Positions 35,805 to 43,338 of a stretch of DNA of 64,000 nt are shown here, in pieces (within the stretch, counting starts at the first letter, position 1; every line of letters starts with the position of its first letter). Where the stretch lies: contig NZ_JAGXBY010000001.1 in assembly GCF_018310345.1 (NCBI RefSeq), positions 558,001 through 622,000 of the forward strand. The letters run 5' to 3'. The position numbers and the translations under genes were made by a program. The notes under the pieces were generated by a model that worked only from the letters and a program-made list of their open reading frames with translations, had not been told where the DNA came from and made no database searches. The stretch is from Ornithinibacillus massiliensis (GTDB taxonomy: Bacteria > Bacillota > Bacilli > Bacillales > Amphibacillaceae).

Positions 35805-36710
35805 ATGGAAAACAATAAAGCAGAAGAATTGAAAACGAAGGAACCGATAAAAAGTCCTTCTGGTATGAGTATAATCTGGCGTGAGCTAGTTCGAGATAAG
35901 CTAGCATTAATCTCTTTAATCTTCTTAATCTTAATTATGGCATTTGTATATGGTACATCCCTTATATTAGACCAAGATGAAATTGTAACAGTAGACTTGT
36001 TATCCATCTATGAGCCGCCGGGTGAAGATTTTATCTTAGGTACTGATTACGGTGGTCGTGACATCTTTGGACAATTAATTATTGGGACAAAGAATTCCTT
36101 ATCGATTGCATTACTTGTAACAGCTATGACGGGAATTATTGGGATAGCCTATGGTTTAATCGCTGGTTACTTTGGTGGTCATATTGATAATATCATGATG
36201 CGTATTTTGGATTTCTTCTTAATCCTACCGTTTACGATGATTGTCATTGCATTCGTTGCAATTGTACCAAAGTATAGTGTATGGACCTTCTCTCTCATTA
36301 TGACGGCATTTCTCTGGATGGGAATTGCCCGTTTGATCAGATCGAAGGCTTTACAGGAAAAGGAATTAGATTATATCCAAGCATCGAAAACACTTGGTAG
36401 CTCTAATTTCAAAATTATCTTTACACAATTACTACCAAACTGTAGCTCACTTATTATTGTAACGATGACATTAAACTTAGCTGCTAATATTGGTCTAGAA
36501 TCAGGTCTATCATTCTTAGGATTTGGTTTCCCAGAGAGCACGCCTAGTTTAGGTACATTATTAAGCTATGCAACCAATCCACAAACATTAGAATATAGAT
36601 GGTGGATTTGGGTGCCTGCTTCGGTATTAATTTTACTTCTAATGTTGTCTATTAATAATGTTGGACAAGCATTAAAACGTGCAACAGACGCAAGACAAAG
36701 AAGAGGATAA
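35805..36710 (+). CDS. oppC: Oligopeptide ABC transporter permease C, operon 1
   Basis: 301 aa with six membrane helices. Polar N-terminus (KSPSGMSIIWREL), then FILGTDYGGRDIFGQLIIG and EAA loop LDYIQASKTLGSSNFKIIFTQLLPNC. ATG with GAGGTG 6 bases upstream. Pairs with permease B to form the membrane channel. Confidence 0.9.
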   Translation: MENNKAEELKTKEPIKSPSGMSIIWRELVRDKLALISLIFLILIMAFVYGTSLILDQDEIVTVDLLSIYEPPGEDFILGTDYGGRDIFGQLIIGTKNSLSIALLVTAMTGIIGIAYGLIAGYFGGHIDNIMMRILDFFLILPFTMIVIAFVAIVPKYSVWTFSLIMTAFLWMGIARLIRSKALQEKELDYIQASKTLGSSNFKIIFTQLLPNCSSLIIVTMTLNLAANIGLESGLSFLGFGFPESTPSLGTLLSYATNPQTLEYRWWIWVPASVLILLLMLSINNVGQALKRATDARQRRG

Positions 36711-36729
36711 AAAATCTGTACTTGTTACT

Positions 36730-36758
36730 CCTTGGCCGCGCCAACGGGATGGCCAAGG
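36730..36758 (+). other. Hairpin between oppC and oppA, operon 1
   Basis: CCTTGGCC (36730-36737) pairs perfectly with GGCCAAGG (36751-36758). No T-run follows. A hairpin at the same place, of unrelated sequence, precedes oppA in operon 2. A likely role is stabilising or separately processing the oppA message so that the binding protein outnumbers the permease. Confidence 0.6.
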
Positions 36759-36790
36759 AAAACTATATCTATAAAAATAGGGAGGCAACT

Positions 36791-38620
36791 ATGATGAGAA
36801 AGACAAGCAAATGGCTTTTAGCTCTTATGCTGGTATTATTGCTTGCACTTGCTGCATGTGGTGGCGGTAGTGACAATGAGTCTTCTGAGGACAAAGGGGA
36901 TAATGGTTCAGAAGATAACAAAAGCACGGAAGCAAATGAAGATGGTATCTTCCATATTGACGATTTCAATATGACTGCTTCAAACAATGGTGAAGAACTT
37001 GAAAATGGTTCACTAACTTATGGTATCGTGTCAGATACGGTACTAGAAGGTACATTTAACTTCAACTTCTATTCAGGTAATCCTGACTATGAAGTAATTG
37101 CATGGTTTGATGAGCCTTTATTTGACTCAGATGCTAGCTATACTTACACACAAGATGGTGCTGCCACTTGGGAAGTGGATGACACTGGTAAAGTGTACAC
37201 TTTACAAATTAAAGACGGTGTTAACTGGCATGATGGTGAACCTGTGACTGCTGAGGATTGGGAATTTGTTCACTATGTTATTGGTCATCCGGACTATGAT
37301 GGTATCCGTTATGGATCTGACTTTGAAAACATTGAAGGAATGAAAGAGTATCATGATGGTGAAACAGATACCATTTCTGGTATTAAGGTAATTGATGATA
37401 AGACTTTACAAATTACCTTTAAAGAAGGTGGTCCTTCTCTTATTACTGGAGGAATTTGGCCATATGCATTACCAAAACATGTCTTCGGTGATATGGATGT
37501 AAAAGAAATGGAAGAATCTGATGCGGTTCGTAAAAATCCGATCGGAATGGGACCATATAAAGTAGAATCAATTGTACCTGGTGAGTCTGTTGTATTAAAA
37601 AGAAATGAAGACTACTGGAGAGGTACACCTGCTTTAGAAGAAGTTACAGTGAAAGTGGTATCTCCTTCTACAGTAGTTCAAGAATTAAAAACTGGTGGCG
37701 TTGACATGGTCAATAGCTTTCCAACAGATCAATTCCTAGATAATGCAAACATGTCTAATGTTGAATTCTTAGGATCTATTGATAATGCATACACATACAT
37801 TGGTTTTAAATTAGGTAAATGGGATGCTGAAGAAGGTCAAGTAGAGGTTGACCCTAATGCTAAAATGGCGGACGTAAACCTACGCCGTGCAATGTGGTAT
37901 GCTGTAGATAATAATGCAGTTGGTGACAACTTCTATAATGGGTTACGTTGGAATGCAACATCATTAATCATTCCATTCTTCCCAGAATATCATAATCCTG
38001 ATATTGAAACACCAACACACGATCCAGATGAAGCAAATCGTATTCTAGATGAAGCTGGATATGAAGATGTTGATGGTGATGGATTCCGTGAAACTCCAGA
38101 CGGTGAAAAATTAGTTATTAACTTTGCATCAATGTCTGGTGGAGATACTGCTGAGCCACTAGCTCAATACTACATCCAATCATGGGGTGCAGTAGGTCTA
38201 AATGTACAATTAGTTGATGGTCGTTTATTAGAATTCAACTCATTCTATGATCGTATAAAAGAAGATGATCCAGAAATTGATATTTTCCAAGGTGCTTGGG
38301 GTACTGGTACTGATGTAAACCCTGCTGGTATTTTTGCTGGGAACTCAAATGCTAACTACCCACGTTGGACTAATGAAGAAAATGATCAGCTATTAGCTGA
38401 AGGTTCTTCTATGAAAGCAATGGACACAGAATATCGTAAAGAAGTATATGACAAGTGGCAACAACTAATGGTTGATAACATTCCGTTGTTCCCAACTCTA
38501 TATCGTGCAAAAATTGTTCCAGTAAATAACCGTGTAACGAACTATACACTTGATCCTGAATCAGATCTTCAACGTTACCAAATTGGTGTAACAGAAGAAA
38601 AAGCTGAAGCAGCTGAATAA
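36791..38620 (+). CDS. oppA: Oligopeptide-binding lipoprotein, operon 1
   Basis: 609 aa. Lipobox ALAACG (Cys23), Ser/Asp/Glu-rich linker, then a large SBP_bac_5 domain (GVNWHDGEPVTAEDWEF; NPIGMGPYKVESIVPGES; MADVNLRRAMWYAVDNNAVG). A calcium-loop-like DVDGDGFRET is visible near the middle. The frame extends 23 codons upstream through the hairpin region, but the ATG at 36791 follows GGGAGGC and gives a proper signal peptide. Last gene of the operon. The tandem homologue is at 43339. Confidence 0.9.
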   Translation: MMRKTSKWLLALMLVLLLALAACGGGSDNESSEDKGDNGSEDNKSTEANEDGIFHIDDFNMTASNNGEELENGSLTYGIVSDTVLEGTFNFNFYSGNPDYEVIAWFDEPLFDSDASYTYTQDGAATWEVDDTGKVYTLQIKDGVNWHDGEPVTAEDWEFVHYVIGHPDYDGIRYGSDFENIEGMKEYHDGETDTISGIKVIDDKTLQITFKEGGPSLITGGIWPYALPKHVFGDMDVKEMEESDAVRKNPIGMGPYKVESIVPGESVVLKRNEDYWRGTPALEEVTVKVVSPSTVVQELKTGGVDMVNSFPTDQFLDNANMSNVEFLGSIDNAYTYIGFKLGKWDAEEGQVEVDPNAKMADVNLRRAMWYAVDNNAVGDNFYNGLRWNATSLIIPFFPEYHNPDIETPTHDPDEANRILDEAGYEDVDGDGFRETPDGEKLVINFASMSGGDTAEPLAQYYIQSWGAVGLNVQLVDGRLLEFNSFYDRIKEDDPEIDIFQGAWGTGTDVNPAGIFAGNSNANYPRWTNEENDQLLAEGSSMKAMDTEYRKEVYDKWQQLMVDNIPLFPTLYRAKIVPVNNRVTNYTLDPESDLQRYQIGVTEEKAEAAE

Positions 38621-38630
38621 TAATAGCGAA

Positions 38631-38657
38631 AAAGAAGTCACTTAGTGGCTTCTTTTT
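38631..38657 (+). terminator. Terminator of opp operon 1
   Basis: AAAGAAGTCAC (38631-38641) pairs with GTGGCTTCTTT (38645-38655), one T-G pair, followed by TTT. Confidence 0.8.
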
Positions 38658-38700
38658 TGGTAGAGAGGAAGGGTTAAAAAACTTTCCCGCTAGCATAAGA

Positions 38701-38744
38701 AAAACTTCCATTCGTAGAAAGATGAGCGAATGGGAGTTTTTTAT
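38701..38744 (+). terminator. Second terminator-like hairpin downstream of opp operon 1
   Basis: AAAACTTCCATTCG (38701-38714) pairs with CGAATGGGAGTTTT (38727-38740; one T-G pair), then TTATTTTT. It separates the operon from the 21-bp array. Confidence 0.65.
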
Positions 38745-38757
38745 TTTTACTTGAAGG

Positions 38758-38940
38758 AGCATGCGACTGAAATTTGGTGAGATAGGCCCACGTGGGGCGG
38801 AGATGGGCCCAAATAGCGGGAGGATGCGTCCGTCTTGTGAAGAGATGAGCCCAAACAGAAGAGATGAACCCACCCCGAGAGGAGATGAGCCAAACAGGAG
38901 AAAGATGATTCCGCCCTGGTAGGAGATGCCCCCACCCGGG
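38758..38940. repeat. Degenerate 21-bp tandem array, locus 1 (about nine units)
   Basis: Nine copies of a GAGATGRGCCC-like core follow one another. Their ATG (or ATA) anchors are at 38761, 38782, 38803, 38824, 38845, 38864, 38885, 38905 and 38926, so spacings are 21,21,21,21,19,21,20,21. The spacer after each core is variable and purine-rich. The last unit ends in GCCC-loop-GGGC plus TTTTTT, a small terminator-like hairpin. Open frames across it on the minus strand encode low-complexity seven-residue repeats and are probably not genes. The same array type recurs at 48951. Confidence 0.8.
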
Positions 38941-38944
38941 CTTT

Positions 38945-39305
38945 TTTAGTTATATTCTTCTCCGTATAAATCCCTATAATTATCAACAATGTAACGGCTT
39001 TTAGCTATAAGTAATAGAACTAATTATCTAAAAACTTTTAATAAAATGTTAAAAAAAAGCTTGTTAAAACTCAGAAAATAATATATACTTTAAAAAAATA
39101 AATAATATGTTACAGTTTTATTACGAAAGTAGCGAAATGGCATATCTACTGTGATAGATAATGACTTAAATTTTTGGAAAATTAATACTATAAATAATGG
39201 GGCAGACACTACTAGACGCTATACAACATGAATATCTGCTCTTTAATATGTTAATAAAACATTTATATATTAAATTTTTGCAATTTTTAGTTAGGGGGAT
39301 TAAGG
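38945..39305. other. AT-rich leader region of opp operon 2
   Basis: No gene seen. It holds the probable promoter described at 39166 and otherwise unremarkable AT-rich sequence. Confidence 0.4.
39166..39194 (+). promoter_or_regulatory. Candidate promoter of opp operon 2
   Basis: TTAAAT (39166-39171), a 17-base spacer and TATAAA (39189-39194). The -35 is a moderate match only. A long leader of about 100 bases would follow. Confidence 0.4.
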
Positions 39306-40322
39306 TTGGCAGAGAAGTTATTGGAAATCAGAGATTTGAAGACATCTTTCCGGATTAAGGACGATTATTATGCAGCGGTGGATAATGTTTCACTTACGGT
39401 AAATAAAAACGAAGTGCTAGCCATTGTTGGGGAATCTGGCTGTGGTAAGAGTGCATTAGCCTTCTCTATTATGGGATTACATAATCGTGCAAAGATGGAG
39501 GGAGAGATTTTATTCAAAGGAGAAAACATAGTCGGAATGACTGCGTCAAAGCTGAATAAGCTACGCGGGAATGATATGGGTATGATTTTCCAGGATCCAT
39601 TAACTGCCCTTAATCCATTAATGAATATCGGTAATCAAATAGGAGAAACATTACTCCTTCATAAAAAAGACCTTACCAAGAATCAGCGTAAAGAAAAGGT
39701 AATTGATCTACTAAGTAAAGTTGGAATTCCACGTCCAGAACATGTGTATGAGCAATTCCCGCATGAGTTATCTGGGGGGATGAGGCAAAGGGTAGTTATC
39801 GCAACTGCTATAGCAAATGATCCGGAATTACTCATTGCGGATGAGCCAACAACTGCTCTAGATGTTACGATACAATCTCAGATATTAGACTTAATTAAAG
39901 ATTTAAAGGATGATTTGGATTCTGGTATAGTTCTTATTACCCATGATCTAGGGGTAGTTGCTGAAATGGCAGACAGGGTGGCAGTGATGTATGCCGGGCA
40001 AATCGTTGAAATTGCAGACGTCATGACTCTGTTTGAAGAACCATTACATCCATATACGAGATCATTATTTAACTCTGTTCCAAATACACAAGAAGGACAA
40101 GATAAATTGCATGTTATTCAAGGTATTGTACCTTCATTACAAAAATTGCCACGTGAAGGTTGTCGCTTTGCTCCAAGGATTCCTTGGGTGGCAGAAACAG
40201 CGCATGAAGCAAATCCAGAATTACATGAAGTAAAGCCAGGGCATTTCGTTCGTTGTAGCTGCTATAAACATTTTGACTTCCCAGCAGAGAGTAAGGAGGA
40301 AGCGCAACATGGGGTTTCTTAA
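39306..40322 (+). CDS. oppD: Oligopeptide ABC transporter ATPase D, operon 2
   Basis: 338 aa. Walker [10 protein letters not shown] (42-50), signature LSGGMRQR, Walker B LLIADEPTTALD. It shares with its operon 1 paralogue the degenerate C-terminal cysteine motif (CRFAPRIPWVAETAHE...VRCSCYKHF). The start is a TTG with GGGGGATTAAGG upstream, whereas operon 1 uses ATG at the same position; alignment of the two N-termini confirms the TTG. Confidence 0.9.
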   Translation: MAEKLLEIRDLKTSFRIKDDYYAAVDNVSLTVNKNEVLAIVGESGCGKSALAFSIMGLHNRAKMEGEILFKGENIVGMTASKLNKLRGNDMGMIFQDPLTALNPLMNIGNQIGETLLLHKKDLTKNQRKEKVIDLLSKVGIPRPEHVYEQFPHELSGGMRQRVVIATAIANDPELLIADEPTTALDVTIQSQILDLIKDLKDDLDSGIVLITHDLGVVAEMADRVAVMYAGQIVEIADVMTLFEEPLHPYTRSLFNSVPNTQEGQDKLHVIQGIVPSLQKLPREGCRFAPRIPWVAETAHEANPELHEVKPGHFVRCSCYKHFDFPAESKEEAQHGVS

Positions 40323-41241
40323 AGTAGAAGATTTAAAAGTACATTTTCCTATAAAAGGTGGCGTATTCGGAAGAACAGTTGGGCACGTAAAAGCTGTAGA
40401 TGGTGTATCCTTCACACTAGAAAAAGGGAAAACATATGGTCTAGTTGGTGAATCAGGATCTGGTAAGTCAACTACTGGTAGAGCCATTATTGGATTAAAT
40501 CATATTACCTCTGGAAAAGTGCTTTTTGAGGACAAAGATATAACAGGAGTAAGAAGAGCGAAAACAGAAATAAGAAAAGATATTCAAATGATATTCCAGG
40601 ATCCATATTCTTCATTAAATCCGAAAAAACGGGTTGTCGATATTGTAGCGGAACCACTTCGAAACTTTGAAAATTTAAGTAGAAAAGAAGAGAGAATTCG
40701 CGTACAAGAGTTACTTGAATTAGTTGGTCTTAGTCCAGAAAGCATCTTGAAGTACCCACATGAATTCTCTGGTGGACAACGACAACGAATTGGTATTGCA
40801 AGAGCAATCGCGTTGAAGCCAAAATTAATCATTGCCGATGAACCTGTTTCTGCATTGGATGTTTCGGTTCAAGCACAGGTCTTGAACTTTATGAAAGAAA
40901 TTCAAGATGAGTTAGATTTAACTTACTTGTTCATAAGTCATGACCTAGGTGTCATTAAACATATGTGTAATCATATTGGCATTATGTATAAAGGACGCTT
41001 TGTGGAAGAAGGAACCGCAGAAGAGATCTTTAATGATCCACAGCATATTTATACGAAAAGACTGGTAGCAGCAATACCAGATATCGATCCGAAAAAACGG
41101 GAAGAAATGAAAAGATTCCGTGAAGAGGTCAATACAGAATATGAACAAGCCTATAATGATTACTTTGATGAGGAAGGTTTAGCCTACGGGTTAAAACCGA
41201 TAAATGAAACTCACTTAGTGGCTTTACCAGAGAAAGGTTGA
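40309..41241 (+). CDS. oppF: Oligopeptide ABC transporter ATPase F, operon 2
   Basis: 310 aa, the same length as its operon 1 paralogue, with the same tail (YNDYFDEEGLAYGL...HLVALPEKG) and no cysteine motif. Walker A GESGSGKST, signature FSGGQRQR, Walker B LIIADEPVSALD. The ATG at 40309 follows AAGGAGGAAG; the frame is open 12 codons further upstream but without a ribosome site. Overlaps oppD by 14 bases. Confidence 0.9.
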   Translation: MGFLKVEDLKVHFPIKGGVFGRTVGHVKAVDGVSFTLEKGKTYGLVGESGSGKSTTGRAIIGLNHITSGKVLFEDKDITGVRRAKTEIRKDIQMIFQDPYSSLNPKKRVVDIVAEPLRNFENLSRKEERIRVQELLELVGLSPESILKYPHEFSGGQRQRIGIARAIALKPKLIIADEPVSALDVSVQAQVLNFMKEIQDELDLTYLFISHDLGVIKHMCNHIGIMYKGRFVEEGTAEEIFNDPQHIYTKRLVAAIPDIDPKKREEMKRFREEVNTEYEQAYNDYFDEEGLAYGLKPINETHLVALPEKG

Positions 41242-41245
41242 TATT

Positions 41246-42208
41246 ATGTGGAAATTTTCTTTACGCCGTATTTTAATAATGATTCCTCAACTCGTCCTGT
41301 TAAGTATACTAATATTTGTTCTAGCAAAAATGATGCCAGGGGATGCACTCTCAGGGCAAATTGACCCGAATGTTGATCCTGCGCGTTTAGAAGAACTTCG
41401 AATTCAGCTGGGTTGGTATGATCCGTGGCATGAGCAATATGCTAGATGGGTCGGAGGAGTGTTACAAGGTGATTTTGGTCAGTCCTTCCGTTTTAAAATG
41501 CCCGTTACCGAATTAATTGGACAGCGAATTGTTAATTCATTCTGGTTATCGGTAGCAACGTTAATTTTTACCTATTTAATTGCGATACCACTAGGGATTA
41601 CAAGTGGAAGATATAATGATACGTTTAGGGATCAGCTAATTACTGGTTATTCATATGTTGGGTTTGCAACGCCACTGTTTATCTTTGCACTAGTAATGCT
41701 TTGGATATTCGGGTTCCAGTTGCAATGGTTCCCAACTAGTGGAAGTGTCACCCCAGGTCTAGAACCTGGAACGTTCGATTATTTTATGAGTAAATTATAT
41801 CATTTGTTATTACCAGCATTATCAATGGCACTTATTACAACATACAGTACGATTCAATATCTACGAAATGAGATAGTTGATACGAAACAAAAGGATTTTA
41901 TTTTACTTGCAAGAGCTAAAGGTGCTTCTGAACAACGAGTTTATAATCGCCATATTTTGCGAAACTCACTATTACCAATAGCAGCATTTTTCGGATTTGA
42001 AATTACTGGACTAATTGGTGGCTCTATCTTTATTGAAAATATCTTTGGATATCCTGGGATGGGGCAATTGTTAATAGAATCGATTAGCCTAAGGGATTAC
42101 AGTGTCGTGACAGCTACGACTTTATTATTCGGTGTAGCTTCTGTCATGGGTGCTTTACTTTCAGATATTATCTTGAGTCTAATTGATCCGAGAATTCGTA
42201 TTAAATAA
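41246..42208 (+). CDS. oppB: Oligopeptide ABC transporter permease B, operon 2
   Basis: 320 aa, identical in length to the operon 1 paralogue and differing mainly by conservative changes (for example FVLAKMMPGDALSGQ). EAA loop FILLARAKGASEQRVYNRHILRNSLLPI. Six membrane helices. Starts 4 bases after oppF, as in operon 1. Confidence 0.9.
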   Translation: MWKFSLRRILIMIPQLVLLSILIFVLAKMMPGDALSGQIDPNVDPARLEELRIQLGWYDPWHEQYARWVGGVLQGDFGQSFRFKMPVTELIGQRIVNSFWLSVATLIFTYLIAIPLGITSGRYNDTFRDQLITGYSYVGFATPLFIFALVMLWIFGFQLQWFPTSGSVTPGLEPGTFDYFMSKLYHLLLPALSMALITTYSTIQYLRNEIVDTKQKDFILLARAKGASEQRVYNRHILRNSLLPIAAFFGFEITGLIGGSIFIENIFGYPGMGQLLIESISLRDYSVVTATTLLFGVASVMGALLSDIILSLIDPRIRIK

Positions 42209-42238
42209 ATTTTAGAGGTATATAGTGAGGTGAAAAAT

Positions 42239-43147
42239 GTGGAAGCAAATGCAGCAAATGTAGAAGTGAAATCAAAGGAAGTAATCAAGAGTCCATCAGG
42301 TTTTAGCATAATTTGGAGAGAATTGGTCAGAGATAAGCTGGCATTAATTTCTTTAATATTCTTAGTAGGTATTACCGTATTTGTTTACGGAGTATCCATT
42401 GTACTGGATCAAGACGAAATTGTAAAGGTTGATTTATTTGCAATATATGAACCACCTGGAGAAGATTTTATACTAGGAACTGATTATGGTGGTCGAGATG
42501 TATTTGGACAGTTAATTATCGGTACACGAAATTCACTTTCGATTGCAATCATTGTAACAGTGTTAACAGGACTTATTGGAGTTATATTTGGATTAGCTTC
42601 TGGTTATTTTGGCGGGCATATCGATAACGTCATGATGCGTATCCTAGATTTCTTCTTAATCTTACCATTTACCATGATTGTAATTACATTCGTTGCAATT
42701 GTACCGAAATATAGTATTGTTACATTTTCACTTATCATGACGGCCTTTCTATGGATGGGAATCGCCCGATTAATTAGATCAAAAGCATTGCAGGAGAAGG
42801 AATTAGATTATATTCAAGCAGCGAAAACACTAGGTACATCAAATGTAAAAATTATATTTAAGCATTTGCTACCAAACTGTAGCTCTTTGATTATTGTAAC
42901 CATGACATTAAATTTAGCTTCTAATATTGGATTAGAATCTGGTCTTTCCTTCTTAGGATTTGGTTTTCCAGAAAACACACCTAGTTTAGGAACATTACTA
43001 AGTTATGCAAGAAACCCACAAACATTGGAATTTAGGTGGTGGATATGGGTACCAGCTTCTGTAATGATTCTCCTATTAATGTTATGTGTTAATAACGTTG
43101 GTCAGGCATTGAAACGTGCAACAGATGCACGTCAAAGAAGAGGATAA
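42239..43147 (+). CDS. oppC: Oligopeptide ABC transporter permease C, operon 2
   Basis: 302 aa. The frame opens at a GTG (42230), but that codon is part of the GAGGTG ribosome site. The GTG at 42239 is 6 bases after it, exactly matching the spacing in operon 1, and its protein aligns from the first residue (MEANAA versus MENNKA; then KSPSG). Motifs FILGTDYGGRDVFGQLIIG and EAA loop LDYIQAAKTLGTSNVKIIFKHLLPNC. Confidence 0.9.
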   Translation: MEANAANVEVKSKEVIKSPSGFSIIWRELVRDKLALISLIFLVGITVFVYGVSIVLDQDEIVKVDLFAIYEPPGEDFILGTDYGGRDVFGQLIIGTRNSLSIAIIVTVLTGLIGVIFGLASGYFGGHIDNVMMRILDFFLILPFTMIVITFVAIVPKYSIVTFSLIMTAFLWMGIARLIRSKALQEKELDYIQAAKTLGTSNVKIIFKHLLPNCSSLIIVTMTLNLASNIGLESGLSFLGFGFPENTPSLGTLLSYARNPQTLEFRWWIWVPASVMILLLMLCVNNVGQALKRATDARQRRG

Positions 43148-43248
43148 TTTATAGTTGAAGCTTTACTTAAACGAGTCATCATGTCAGCACATTATAGGGG
43201 GGTGAGGCTTAGAAGATTGGTAGGGTAAAAAACTAATGATTGTTACCT

Positions 43249-43275
43249 ACATTAACACAAAGGTTGTGTTAATGT
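43249..43275 (+). other. Hairpin between oppC and oppA, operon 2
   Basis: ACATTAACACAA (43249-43260) pairs perfectly with TTGTGTTAATGT (43264-43275), 12 bp with a 3-base loop and no T-run. It has the same location as the operon 1 hairpin but a different sequence. Confidence 0.65.
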
Positions 43276-43285
43276 TGAGTATAAA

Positions 43286-43304
43286 TTGTCGAAATATTCG
43301 ACAA
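43286..43304. other. Second hairpin or operator before oppA, operon 2
   Basis: TTGTCGAA (43286-43293) and TTCGACAA (43297-43304) are perfect inverted arms around ATA, about 18 bases before the oppA ribosome site. Either a second RNA hairpin or a protein site for an internal promoter. Confidence 0.5.
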
Positions 43305-43338
43305 ATAAAAGGGTTTAAAAAAAGGGAGGGTATTTAGC

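Noticed and set aside
38409..38989. Minus-strand frames across the 21-bp array at locus 1
   Set aside because: They run into the oppA gene antisense and reflect the repeat periodicity, not a gene.
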